This document shows positions 1-11,419 of a stretch of 64,000 bases of DNA, piece by piece. Within the stretch, counting starts at the first letter, position 1. Each line of letters starts with the position of its first letter. The notes beneath the pieces were generated by a model. That model was not told the DNA's origin. It searched no databases and worked only from the letters and a program-made list of their open reading frames with translations. The stretch spans positions 18,380,598-18,444,597 of the forward strand of contig NC_063439.1 in the NCBI RefSeq assembly GCF_020379485.1, in the 5' to 3' direction. The stretch is from Brassica napus (taxonomy: Eukaryota; Streptophyta; Magnoliopsida; Brassicales; Brassicaceae). The position numbers and the translations under genes are program-made.

Positions 1-237
1 CTCTCAAAACACATGGAAAAAGAGGCTGTTGATTGTTTCCAAAGCATGTATTTCAACGGTGTTGGTGTTCTCTTATCCAAAACTGAACCTGGTTGGCTTG
101 TTCCTGATGATAGTTCAGCCTTTGAACTTACAAGGCTATTTGAAAAACATCTTGACTGTGAGAAGCCGCAGAGAGAGGATACCCTTGCAAACTCTGTTGA
201 CCACCCTCTCGACGAGGAGACAAATGTATCTTCTTGA
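1..237 (+). CDS. C-terminal part of an unrecognised plant protein (gene runs off the left edge)
   Basis: An open frame runs from base 1 to a TGA/TAG-type stop at 235-237. The first ATG is at 13, but the frame is also open upstream of it (codons for Leu-Ser-Lys-His), so this is most likely the last exon of a gene that begins outside the window. The roughly 78 visible residues include a compact segment ending in GWLVPDDSSAFELTRLFEKH, followed by an acidic, probably disordered tail ending in NVSS. The mix of hydrophobic and charged residues looks like real protein, not chance translation, and the sequence downstream turns abruptly AT-rich. I do not recognise the family. Its position next to the GDSL gene suggests a neighbour in the At5g629xx block, but that is inference. 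Confidence 0.5.
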   Translation, partial: LSKHMEKEAVDCFQSMYFNGVGVLLSKTEPGWLVPDDSSAFELTRLFEKHLDCEKPQREDTLANSVDHPLDEETNVSS

Positions 238-2586
238 AGTTCTATATTAGCTGTCTCAACTCTGTTTCCGTCTTTGAACAGTTGTTACTTTTGGGTTTCT
301 TCAAGTTTTATTTTAACTGTTTCGACTTTAGACAGCTGTTGCTTTTGGGTATGAACTTACTAAGAAATCAAAAATATATTTACACATCTAATATTAAAAA
401 CTAAACTAATATAATGAATACAGTTAATACAATTTGGTTGAATTAGATTAGAAATAGTTATACTTGAATTTGACGGAATATATGTAACACAATATACCCA
501 TAAAATTGAGTAACTTGACCAATCTAAATTTTTTATACAAAGTCAAAAATAAAATAAAAAATCATATATTTTATTTATAAAATATTTTGTACATATAAAT
601 TATGGAACTACTCACTATCTTACCAAATAAATATGAAATTCTAAAATAATATTATAAATATGTTAACCAACTATTACAATTAAGTATTTTGTATAACTTC
701 TATATATATTTATATATATATGAATTAAGTGTCAAAGACTATAATTTTTATATTTATTTATGTGACTTTGAATCCATCAACACTTTAGTGTACTTAACTA
801 TTTGATTTTCAAAACAACATATTTTAAAATATACATAATTTTACTAAAATATATTTACGAATCTAAAACAGGAGTCAAACTACATGAAATAACAAAATTA
901 ATTAAAATTTTAATCTGTGTAACAAAAATATTTTAGTTGAATCGGAAAAGTAAATGTTATCTAATATATCCAAATAATAACCAAACTGTCGAGATATTAT
1001 ATATCCAAAATTATACGTCTAATTGACTAACTAAAATAACAAAAATTTATTTAAAATACGCCATGCATTTTGATAACAATATAAATAACATAATAATTAA
1101 AAATTAAAAACAAAATATTAATAAATTATAATAATATATTTACTTTATAAATATTTATACTTGTGCATGAGCACGGGAAAATCACCTAGTTTATAGTATT
1201 TTTGGTGTGCTCAATATATTTTAGCTATTTTAGACATTTACTTTTGACTATTTGTATATATTTTCAAATATTGTAGACAACTTAAAAGTATCTTATATAT
1301 TTTGGATATTTTTAGTGTACATTAAATCAAAAAATAACTAATATATTTAGGTATATAATCTATTTCGGATACACTCGGATACCCGAAATACTTCGGTTTG
1401 GGTCGGGTTCGGATTCGGTTCTTTAGATACCAAAATTTTGAACCTGTTCGAATTTTTAATCAATTTCGGTTCAGGTTTTGTACTACTCTTTCAGATCGGA
1501 TTCGGTTCAGTTCTTTGGATTCGTTTTTTTTTGCCCAGCCCTAGCTCATTTGTCGGTTATCCTTAATTTGAGACATAGTACATGGTTTTTATAAATATTT
1601 TTAATAATTACACAGTTTTGGAAACATGATAATTATAATATTTCATCTACACAACTATTTCATATTATCTTATTTATTATTTTATAAAAAAATATTTTCA
1701 TGATATAGATAAATCCATGGTTTTAATAAATAATTTTAATAATATTAAGAAAAATATGATAATCATCATCGACACAAAAATTTGATATCATCTTATTAGA
1801 ATTATATAAAAAAAATTCTCTTATATGTCATGAAAAGATTATGTCTATATTTTTGGTATAAAAAGGTTATATATTTTGGATTTTGTTAATATAACCTTAT
1901 CGGTAACATATAAAGTTTATTAGTTTTAATTTATTAGTGTTTAGTTAAAAAATTACATTTTCTATAATTGTAAATTTTGTTAATATGTGTCACCACATAA
2001 GAACTTATGTTTATGTTTTACTGATACCAAATGAGTACTCGATTAAATGTTGTATGAGAAACATACAAAAACTAAATTTTCAAAGAAAAATAAATATTTT
2101 AGAATATTAGAGATCATGTAAACATTTTCAAAATATTGATAGATATATTTATTTATATATATTACATATATATAATTATCCCTCTATATACATAAGAATA
2201 ATTTAATATAAACTTAGGGTTTAGATTTGAGATGTGACTTTTGGAAGATAAAGTTTATGATTTCAGTAAATATATAAATAAATACTTAATATTTAAAATA
2301 AAAAATTTTAAAAATAGTTTCAAAAAGAATTTTAGATTTTAAAAAAAAAATTGAAAACTATAAAAATATTTTTAAACACAATTTTTTTATAAACACAATT
2401 TTTTTTTAAAAAAAAAGTTTAAATTTGAAAATGTATATTCAAAAACTATAAAAATATTTTAATTTTCATTATTTATTTAAATAACTATTTATAATTATAT
2501 ATCTATAAAGTAAGGGTAGAAGAGTCTTTTGACCTTTAATGAAAAATATCTCTTTAATACAAATAAGTATGAATAATAATAACAAA
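238..2586. other. AT-rich intergenic DNA with TE debris
   Basis: No supported gene. It holds a Helitron-type 3' terminus at 1160-1190 and a stretch at about 1370-1545 built from degenerate TCGGGTTCGG/TTCGGTTC units ending in a GCCCAGCCCTAG motif, as in common crucifer repeats. The rest is AT-rich and I see nothing else in it. Confidence 0.6.
1160..1190 (+). mobile_element. Helitron-type 3' terminus (plus strand)
   Basis: A short hairpin, GTGC-ATGA-GCAC extendable by G:T pairs, is followed after about 12 bases by CTAGT at 1186-1190. A hairpin just upstream of CTRR (usually CTAG followed by T) is the hallmark of Helitron 3' ends in Brassicaceae. The stem contains G:T pairs where a CCC would be expected, consistent with C-to-T decay. 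The 5' end was not identified. Confidence 0.5.
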
Positions 2587-3429
2587 TCTTATTATATAAA
2601 GCTTGGTTTTTCAAAGTTGCTAATTAACATGATCATGACACATGACGACTAAAATATAAGATTGTGACATGTGTTAAAAATATTAACTTTTTGAAAATAA
2701 AATATTTGATAATAGTTTTTTTAATTCAAAACAAAATATAATTGAAAATATATAATTATAGTTATCTAAAATAAAGTATTTAATAATAATTTTTTTTTTT
2801 TATAAATTCTAATTAAAATAAACTTGGAAAGTTTATTTAAAAGTAATTTTTCCTTTTAAAAATAACTTCACAAACACATTATATTAAATGGTGGCATAAA
2901 TAAATTGTAAAACTGGTAACTATAAAATATTTAATGGGAACCGAAAATAATTATTTGAAAATAATTTTCCTTTTCATAAATCATAAACCAAATATAACTG
3001 TAAACTATTGTTTTATAGTAATTATTCCAAATTTTCGTTATAGATACCTAACATGAAGTATTTGATAGTAATTTCCTTTTTAAAAAAAATCCAAAATGAA
3101 GGATAATAAAATATGTATATAATTATTATTTTCTTATTATATAAAGCTTGGTTATTAAAAGTTGACAATTAACATAATCGTGAAACATGGCGACTAAAAT
3201 ATAATATTGTGACATGTGTTAAAAATATTAACTTTTTGTAAATAAAATATTTGATAATATTTTTTTTAATTCAAAACAAAATATAACTGAAAATATATAA
3301 TTATAGTTATCTAAAATAAAGTATTTAGTACTAATTTTCTTTTTTTATAAATCCTAATTAAAAGAAAATTGGAAAGTTTTTGAAGTAATTTTTCCTTTTA
3401 AAAACAACTTCATGAAAACATTATATTTA

Positions 3430-3739
3430 GGTGTTATTGGTTTATATATTTTGATTGATTTATAAATCCATATAGTATTTATAAATCCAAGTAAAACATG
3501 GGTTTTCCCTCAGATTTCAGTCTTTGTATTTTTAACTAAAAAAATCTATTCAAATCTATTATAAAATCAAATATATTAGGAAATCCGTACGATTGAATAA
3601 CACTTGATTTGATATAGAATTTATGAATCATTAAACCAATAACACATGATTTTAATACATATTTGAAAATTATAGAACCAATAACATTAGATTTAGTTAG
3701 GATTTTCAAATCCATTAAAATTCAACAACCAATAATCCC
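3430..3739. mobile_element. MITE inserted in the second Helitron copy
   Basis: Comparing the two copies of the Helitron segment shows a block of about 310 bp present only in the second. The block has imperfect inverted ends: GGTGTTATTGGTT on the left and the complement of GGGATTATTGGTT on the right. It is AT-rich and has no ORF. TE family not assigned; a TTA/TA-type target site is possible. Confidence 0.55.
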
Positions 3740-4267
3740 TACTAAGATGGTGGCATAAATAAATTGTAAAAATAGTAACTATAAAAATATTTAAATGTGT
3801 CGCACAAAAAAAAATTAAATGTAACCGAAATAATTATTTGAAAGTAATTTTCCTGTTCATAAATCATAAACCAAATAACCATAAACTATTATTTTATAGT
3901 AATTATTTTCTCTAAGGATTCTAAAAATCATTCTAGTGATGACACGTGGCTACAAAAAAATGTTGCAATGCTTCTCAAATAATATATAAGGGATTCCAAA
4001 TTTTCTTATAGATACCTAACATAAAGTATTTGATAGCAATTTCCTTTTTTTTTTAAATCCAAAATGAAATATAATTAAATATATATATATATAATTATTA
4101 TTTAAAATAAAGTATAAGATAGTTAGTTTTATTTTTGTAACAGTTCCTAAAAAAAGAAAGGTTGAAAATTATAGAAAGTGATTTTCTTTAAAAAAAACAT
4201 TTTGAGAATTTTTTTTATATTAACATAATGAGAAACAAATTGTAAAAATAGTAATGTGGAAAACTTA

Positions 4268-5015
4268 GGGCTCGACTGGTTCAAACGCAACAATTGTGGT
4301 TGTGGATGCGGGAGATTTTTTATGCGGGTGGTTGCAGTTTCAAGCGTTATTAAGTGTTTTGTATGACTCGCATAACGTTTAAAAATTGTTGTGTTTGCAG
4401 GATATTTGTGACTGATTGATTATAAGATATTGCAGCGGTTTAATAATAAATTATCAATATTTACATATTATAAAATTATAAAATTATAAAACATAAAAAC
4501 ATATTATTGTAATAAAAATTAATAATTATTAATATTATATGATTAATAATAATTTAATTTTTATTTATTTAATTTTTTAAATTATTTGGAAGTTATAATT
4601 TTAATAAATTTTATTTGAACATTTATATTAAAACTTTTAAAAGAAGATTTTGTTTCGTTTTATATATGTGTATATCTTTATATATGTATGTATATTAATT
4701 GTTAAAGTTTTTATAAAACAAATTATGATACAGTTTGTGAATTTAAATTAATATATAAAACATGTATATAATTTTATATATAATATTTTCATTTTTAATT
4801 TTTAATTTAAATTTTTAAAATACTTTTGAAAATAATTTTATATTTATTTATCCATCTGCAACCGCCCGCAACCAAACGCTAGCTGAAACTAACTTTTGAT
4901 TTTAAGAGGTTCAGATTGGTTTGAAGCGATTTTTATGATTTTTTCGAAACACTGTCAACCGCTACCAACCGAAAAAATTGCGTTTGCAGGTGGTAGCGGG
5001 TAAACCAGTCAGACC
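4268..5015. mobile_element. MITE-like element with GACTGGTT ends
   Basis: The left end reads GGGCTCGACTGGTTCAAACG and the right end complements to GGTCTGACTGGTTTACCCGC, giving inverted ends that share a GACTGGTT core. Both subterminal regions contain related GCGGGTGGTTGCAG-like motifs. The interior is AT-rich and non-coding. This resembles non-autonomous hAT elements of Brassica, but I could not identify a clean 8-bp target duplication. Confidence 0.45.
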
Positions 5016-6589
5016 ACTATTAGTTAGGACTGAAAATAATTATTTGATAGTAATTTCACTTTTCTAAAACCTAAACAGAAGATTATTATAAAGATTAGTT
5101 TATAATTATTATTTTAAAGTTTCTAATTAACATTATTGTGATACTTGACAATAAAAAATTAAGATATTGACATGTGTTAAGTTTTTATAAATATATATTA
5201 ATTATTTAAAATAAATTGTTCGATAATAGTTTTCTTTTAAAAAAATCTATAATAAAAAAAATTAAAATGAGTTAGTTGATAATAATTTGACCTTTATATG
5301 AATTTGATGAATAAAATGATATCAGAAATAGAAACAAAAATGAATTATTAAAACAGTAATTTTAAAAGTTATTTAATTATAATTGGAAATTGTTATTGAT
5401 AGTATTTTTCCTTTTCTAAATTTTTGAATAAAAGATAATTCTAAAAGTTTATAGATGAAATTAGTTGCTAGGAGCCTTTCTTTTCAGAAAATCCTAAACA
5501 AAAGAAAATTTTAATTTTCAAGAGTATTTGATTGAATTTGTTTTTCAAATCGTAAACAAAATTGATTTTTAAAACAAGGTTATCAAATATTTTCTTATAA
5601 ATAACAAAATTTCATGTTTAATAATAAATATTTGTGTTTAAAAGATCACAATAATCATATTTGTATATATGATTATGTTCTCTCTTATTTTTCACCGTAC
5701 ATAATAGGAGATACAAAAAAACTATTATAATTTTTTTTTCATACAACTCTAAATTTCTTTACTATTATATTTTTGACATTTTATGATGATGTTACAACTG
5801 CCATAAAATATTATGATGCCGTTGTGAATGAGCTCATGTCACCATATTATGTCTATGTGTTTATATGCATAGACAATATATAATTAGCTACAATGTCATT
5901 TTAAAAGAATTGAAAAATATTGTCAAATTTGTACATTTAAATGTTGGTGAAAATTAATTATTTCAAATAAAAATCAAAGAATTAGATTTTTAATTTTAAA
6001 ATTTGCAGTTTCAAAGATTCATAAACACATAAAGGTAAATATACTACATATTATAGATTTTATATTTTACTAAACTTAATATTTCAATTTCAATTTATTT
6101 ATATTTAATCAATTTTGTGGACAAGAATTGTAAAAACAAACGCAAAGAATGATGATAACAAATTTAAAGTAAAACATGTGAGAATCTTCAGAAAATCACA
6201 TTTTTATGCTCAGTTTATATTTTAATTCTGTTGTTGTGTAACATTGCCTATTGTGAACTGTGTTGCTTTTAATTTGATTTAAACCCTAAAAACAATATGG
6301 AGGATTTACAACAATTTTTTTCTATATGTTTTAATTAAACATACCATTAATATTATTTTTAGTTTAAATAAAATTGAACTATCTATAAATTATATAAAAA
6401 GATAGTTAAGTCCTTAAATACTATATCATTTCAAAATTAAATATCGAAGAACCCGTGCAAGGCACGAATCCAAATCTAGTATGAGCTAAAAGTGAAATTT
6501 CCCTAAAGGAAAAGTAAAAAGAATTATGAAAGCAACCGACTTTTATGGCCTATTTAAGACCTAAGACAACCTAAGGCCTGAGCAAAAAT

Positions 6590-7205
6590 ACCAGAACTGA
6601 ATAACCGAACCGGAACCGAAAATACCCGAAACCAGAACCGGACCGAGACCCTTAAATATCCGAACGGTTCCTATATTTCTATATTCGAAATAACCAAACC
6701 GAACTGGAATCGAACCGAAAACTGACAGGTACCCGAATATATAAGAATATAAATTATATATACATATAACATAGCTAAATATATATTTATAATTTAAAAA
6801 TCTATTAAAAGTACCAAAACATATTTGAAAATAACTAAATTATTATAAAGTATCAGAACTACCCAAAAGTATCTAAAACTATCTGGATAATATTATCTGA
6901 AATATCCAAAGTAATCTGAAATATCCTAAATTGTTATCTAAATCATTCTAATTTTTTGATATTTTACCCTAAATAACCGATATTTTACCCGAACTATCCG
7001 AACTGGAATCAGAACCAAATGGTAACCAATTTTTTTTCAGGTTTTTCCAGTTCCTAGTTTTACTATCTGAACCGAACCGAACCCAAAACTATCCGAACCG
7101 AACCGAACCGAAAATATGTTAAGTAGTAATGGATCTTCTAACCTCCTACCCGAACTACCTGATATTCGAAATATCCGAACCGAACCGAACCGAACCGAAA
7201 CCCGA
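6590..7205. repeat. CCGAACC-rich degenerate repeat block
   Basis: Dozens of overlapping CCGAACCG/AACCGAAAC units at both ends (6600-6735 and 7060-7205) enclose an AT-rich centre. The same sequence style recurs at 14,060-14,600, 30,220-30,910 and 55,390-55,660, so it is a dispersed family and not a local expansion. No ORF. Confidence 0.6.
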
Positions 7206-7339
7206 AATGTCCAAGACTAAACCTAACATTGAAGAAAATTATTGAACCATCAATGAGAGATCACTTTAGCCATATCTAATCCCCAAAGCCAAGTAGGTTG
7301 CCTAGCATTCTATGAAATACATATATCATTCTAGGCTAT

Positions 7340-7591
7340 GGGGGTGATTGGTTGCGGCTGTAGATGCTCTAGACAATCAAAATTTAATCTAAAATCATAT
7401 TTGTCAACCAATCGAGCTTTCATTTCCTTAAAAATTTCACTGCAAAAAAATCTCTACAAAACTAAAATATGGTTGTAGAGAGCTTTATTTTCAGAGCAAA
7501 AAATAGTGATTTACAAAGCTACAACAAATAAATCTAGAGCTTAAATTCTACTGCAAAAAATTTAAAGCTAAAGTTCATTCCAATCACCCCC
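7340..7591. mobile_element. 252-bp MITE, ends GGGGGTGATTGG
   Basis: Perfect 12-bp inverted ends, GGGGGTGATTGG at 7340-7351 and CCAATCACCCCC at 7580-7591, bound an AT-rich interior with no ORF. A 3-bp CTA lies near both outer ends (7334-7336 region and 7590-7592), but its status as a target duplication is uncertain. Located about 350 bp downstream of the GDSL gene's 3' end. The stretch from 7592 to 7943 contains nothing I can identify. Confidence 0.6.
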
Positions 7592-7943
7592 TACAAATCT
7601 TAGTTATTAAGTATGGTATATCACAAGATCATTAATGTTTACTCTCCGATTCAAAATAATGTATATTTTAAAGTTTTTATATTTAAAAATAAATAAATTT
7701 TAATTATAAATACTTTTTTGTGATCAACTATTTTCCAGATTTTTATCTAATCAAAATTAAATAAACAAAATTAATTTATTTCATACATACAATTTACCAT
7801 TATTATTTAATAAAAATGCATTAATGATATTTTTCAAACAATTTTTTTTCTAAAATGTGGATATTTTGAAACAGAGAGTTATAAATGTGTCGGTTATAAA
7901 ACATGGCATAAAAACTCAAAGAAAGCTGCAATCGATCAAATCC

Positions 7944-8762
7944 TTATAAGCAACGCTCTTGGAAAGCTTTGGATGGGTTATCACCATCGATCTGAGAATG
8001 GTGAGGGAAATCGAACGGCATTTCATCAGGAGAGAGCCAAGCTTCTCTGAAGACTCTTGAAATTTCTTCATAAACTACTCCATTGCCTTCAGGCGTGAGA
8101 TGGAGTCCATCACTGCTTACATCCAAGAAACAAGGAGCAAGAAGAGCCATTTATAAACAAAAATGACAATGATCGAGGAGATGAGTGTTTCTACGAATCA
8201 ATAAATGGATGCGGACCTACCTTAGGTATTTTCTCTGCCAATCATTGGTTTCCTGCATTTTGGACCAAAGGTTGACAGATCGCAGACCGAGTTCCTCGGC
8301 TAACGCAACACAATGTTGTGCGTAGATTCCTGTGGTTTCGTTTGTTCTCTCAGGCTCCTTCATAGCTTTATCACCATAGATTGATCTGAAGTAACAACAC
8401 ACAGTCAGTAACTATAAATGTTTTGAAGAACCAAAAATAGGAATGAAGTAAAAGCCTAACTTACTCTGCATAGCTCTGGCGTCCAGATTCATCAATTGGT
8501 GGTGGAGTGACGAGCACAATTAGCATGGTAGGTGAACATTTCTGCAAACAGAGTGTCATTAGAGAGTAATAACAAATTGAAATGCAGTTTAAGAGCGTTA
8601 GATAGTAGAGCACCTTGAGATGCTGAACCATTGTTCTGATGTTGTCCTTGTACTCTTCCACTGGCACATGTTGCCTATCACTGGTCCTTCCTTTGAGAGC
8701 TGCATCGTTTGCACCAAAGAATATGGTCGTAGCAACAGGTGGAGTTAAAGATCCCTAATCAA

Positions 8763-8818
<56 letters not shown>

Positions 8819-9212
8819 TGAGATTCAAGCACCAAACTCCATCAGCAGACACATACATTGGTTATGACAAGAGTTTTGTCAGATCTCTTAAACATAAATT
8901 TGTCCTTTTTCAAACAAGAATCACTTCTTTAATTTTCATAAACGATTATTGTGTGTTGATCAGATCTCAATTGGCAATTTTGAAGAAATAAAAATATCAA
9001 AAATGGATTCGAGAGAGAGATCTGACGAGAGGGAAAATGTGATGAAGCAAGAAGAGAGCCCATCTGGTGTTGTAGCCTCCATAGCCACGCACAACGACAT
9101 CAGCTTTGCGAGAGTACGCGTCTGCGAGAGCAGATCCCCATCCGCCGGATCTGAACGACTGCGCCGTTATTGAATCGCCGAACAGAACTATCTGCGGCCT
9201 CATCATCACCAA
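7944..9212 (-). CDS. IAH1-like GDSL esterase/lipase (At5g62930 type)
   Basis: A five-exon gene: 9212-9027, 8754-8614, 8541-8465, 8385-8221 and 8112-7944, all with GT..AG borders and in-frame joins. Starting at the fourth Met (9203; MRPQ) gives 242 residues, the length I recall for the Arabidopsis At5g62930 product; three further Met/Val codons precede it. SGNH/GDSL blocks are present: GDS with nucleophile Ser11, a glycine-rich GYGGYNTRW block near residues 40-48, GAND at 73-76 (oxyanion Asn), and DGLH at 188-191 (Asp/His of the triad). No signal peptide, so a soluble enzyme of the isoamyl-acetate-hydrolase branch is expected; the natural substrate is unknown. All catalytic residues are intact, so the gene is probably functional. 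Intron 1 contains a long GA microsatellite. Confidence 0.92.
8766..8815. repeat. (GA)n microsatellite in intron 1 of the GDSL gene
   Basis: About 25 uninterrupted GA/AG dinucleotides, shortly upstream (in gene direction) of the exon 2 acceptor. Read on the coding strand it is a CT run, so it could serve as or modify the polypyrimidine tract. Confidence 0.9.
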
Positions 9213-10410
9213 ACTGCTTCTCCTTTTCTTCGCGTCAAATTTGAACTAACCCCTATAAACCGGGTTGGATTTAATTTCTTAAAGAAAAATAAGCTAACCG
9301 GGTTTTAATTGGTATGATGATACTGGTTATTTAACAACAAAAATAGTATATGAAGACGATGATTAGTAGAAGTGCTAAGCCAGAGTAATCAACTCAACCC
9401 GCATTAAAACCCGTATTTTTTGAAACATTTTTTGAAAGCTTAACGTAGCTTCGCCCCTGCTTCCAAGGATGGTTGTGAGCTGTGTAAGACCCCATCATCC
9501 CATTCTCACCAAATTGTGAAAACCCGAGAAAAGCACATGCATAATATCAAATTATATCAAAATAGTCAACAAAAATATATCCTTCAAAATCCAGTTGTAA
9601 TTAAGTGTACAATAATCTTTTGATATTTTAGAAAATGGTAAACATAATTTTGGTGTTTTGTTGATATTGAGTATAGTATATACAAGAAAAAGTTTCAAAA
9701 ATTTGGACCATGAAAATATGTGAATCCTTTTTACTAGCTAAATAGTTAGAAATTTTAACAAAATGAATTGGACCCTATGCAAATGTGCCACCTTCACATA
9801 TACATGCACAAACACATATAAAGAATGGACCTTAAGAAAGAGAGATGGAGAATAACTTATCTATTTCATCATTTATATATGTGATCTATACATTTCATGT
9901 GGGTATGTTGTTTGCATTCTTCAGACTTCACCCCCTGATGGTTTTGCTTCATTTTGAATACACTAGAACATAAATTTGAATACCAAAAAGAGAAAAAGAA
10001 ATATACATTTTTTGCTGTGTTCATTAGATATTGGATGCTTTACTTTGAATAAATAGATTATTTAAATTTACATATTTTTTAATTATAAAAATGTTGATAT
10101 TAGCACATCACATGTTGATAATTTTTTGACATTTAAACAAATATATACTATGAAAACTACATTAAAAAAAAGTGAGGGGAATATCATATTAGTATAATAG
10201 TTTTATAATTTTGGTGAACAAGTTTCATGCAGTTATTACCATTCGACATAAATCAGTCCGTCATTGTAGATAAGTATGGGCTGAAAATGATTGAACCGGG
10301 TTAACCGTACAAATCCTGATCAACCCGGATTAAAGCAAATTAAAATCTAATTTTAAAACGTCAAAGGCAGTTTTTTTTTCTGTTGCAATCGCAGTTTCCA
10401 AGTCGGCGTT
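9213..10410. other. Intergenic region between GDSL and membrane-protein genes
   Basis: Divergent promoter space of about 1.2 kb. I see no ORF or repeat with clear ends. The 9240-9440 part contains ACCCGGGTTAA/AACCGGGTT motifs, probably debris of the CCGAACC repeat family. Confidence 0.5.
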
Positions 10411-10418
10411 TTCCACGG

Positions 10419-10425
10419 TATAAAA
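10419..10425 (+). promoter_or_regulatory. TATA box of the membrane-protein gene
   Basis: TATAAAA lies about 120 bp upstream of a spliced 5' leader. A donor CCTCG|GTAAGT at 10,545/10,546 pairs with an acceptor TTTTTCAG ending at 10,848, giving a 303-bp leader intron that ends four bases before the ATG at 10,853. Confidence 0.55.
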
Positions 10426-10852
10426 CAGAAACGAAAGCGCCAAAAAGAAAAGAAACGTTGATTATTATCTCTCAAGTCTCTGATTCATCTTCGTCTTCCT
10501 CTGAGAAGCTCGCACTTACCTTCCTTCTTCCATCGCTCTTCCTCGGTAAGTAGACTCAGAGTCTCTTGTCTCTTGTACGCTACGCCTCTGAGATTCTCTC
10601 AGTACTCATACGGTTCTCTGTATCTTTTAGCTTAGCTCTTTTTGTCTCTTTCGTGCACGTTCGCTAAAGGCCTAAAGCCGATCACTTTCTTGCTGGGTTT
10701 ATGATTCTCCTTTGGAAAGATTGAGTCTTTTCACATTCTTGTTTTGTGATTGGGATGTATAATGCCATTGTTCTTGTTGATTTACTCTGAGACTTGTTTG
10801 CGCATGACTGCTTCTTATCTCATCCTTGAGTCCCTCTTTCTTTTTCAGCATA

Positions 10853-11419
10853 ATGGAGATGCAAAGGAACGACCCAGTGGATAGAATCCCTCTGTTCGTA
10901 AGTGCTTTGAATGGCGCCATACTGGTCGCATCTTTCATGGCCAACCCAGCAGACATGCCAGTTAACCTACGCCTCTCGATGTGGCTTTTGAGCTTGTCCA
11001 TGCTGAGCGCTGCGTTGTCTTCTTTCCTTGCTAGTGGTCTCAGAGGAAGAGCTTGGAGAAGATGCGTGGGTGATGCGTCGTCGTCTGCTGCAGTGTTCTT
11101 TTGTGGTGGCATCATACCTCTGCTGTTCATTGCAGTCTTACCAGAGCGATTTGATAGGATACAGTTTCTACTGGGGGTTACATTTGTCATGGTCGGAGCC
11201 ATCCTAGTTGTTTATCTCGTGATGAGGGATAGGAAGATGATCCCACTGATCCCACAAGGTGCTGAGCAACGCCCTTTCCCTTGGCTTGTATTCTCCGTTG
11301 GCATGGTAGGATCTGTTTTGGTGGTCCTATTCGCTGCTAAGATCAACGGCTTAAGGTCGGAGCTTTTCAAAGACACATACGGCTGCGGTAGGTACAATCC
11401 TACATACAAGCTCTTCTGA
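10853..11419 (+). CDS. Multi-pass membrane protein of unknown function
   Basis: An intronless coding region of 188 residues starting at the ATG at 10,853. The open frame continues further upstream, but that part lies in the leader intron. Hydrophobic segments at about residues 13-30, 41-60, 74-96, 103-122 and 142-162 suggest four or five membrane spans. Basic clusters follow several of them (RGRAWRR at 64-70, RDRK at 125-128), and a C-terminal tail reads KINGLRSELFKDTYGCG. I do not recognise a named domain. A decayed copy at 20,536-21,052 preserves the same C-terminal tail, which suggests a small crucifer family. The frame is clean, has a plausible promoter and spliced leader, and lies between conserved syntenic genes, so I consider it real. 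Confidence 0.8.
   Translation: MEMQRNDPVDRIPLFVSALNGAILVASFMANPADMPVNLRLSMWLLSLSMLSAALSSFLASGLRGRAWRRCVGDASSSAAVFFCGGIIPLLFIAVLPERFDRIQFLLGVTFVMVGAILVVYLVMRDRKMIPLIPQGAEQRPFPWLVFSVGMVGSVLVVLFAAKINGLRSELFKDTYGCGRYNPTYKLF

Larger units (their letters stand above)
2587..6480 (+). mobile_element. Helitron-like cluster with two similar 5' ends and one 3' end
   Basis: Two near-identical segments start TCTTATTATATAAAGCTTGG, at 2587 and 3132, a sequence typical of plant Helitron 5' ends, and continue in parallel for several hundred bases (for example the ATGGTGGCATAAATAAATTG block at about 2889 and 3749, and ATAGATACCTAACAT at about 3041 and 4009). A 3' terminus lies at 6451-6480: a CGTGC-AAG-GCACG hairpin followed by CTAGT at 6476-6480. 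No Rep/helicase ORF is present, so this is non-autonomous material. Whether it is one rearranged element or two is not resolved. Confidence 0.5.

Noticed and set aside
8949..9173. Plus-strand ORF of 74 codons
   Set aside because: Antisense shadow of GDSL exon 1; the minus strand carries the conserved GDS motif and splice sites.
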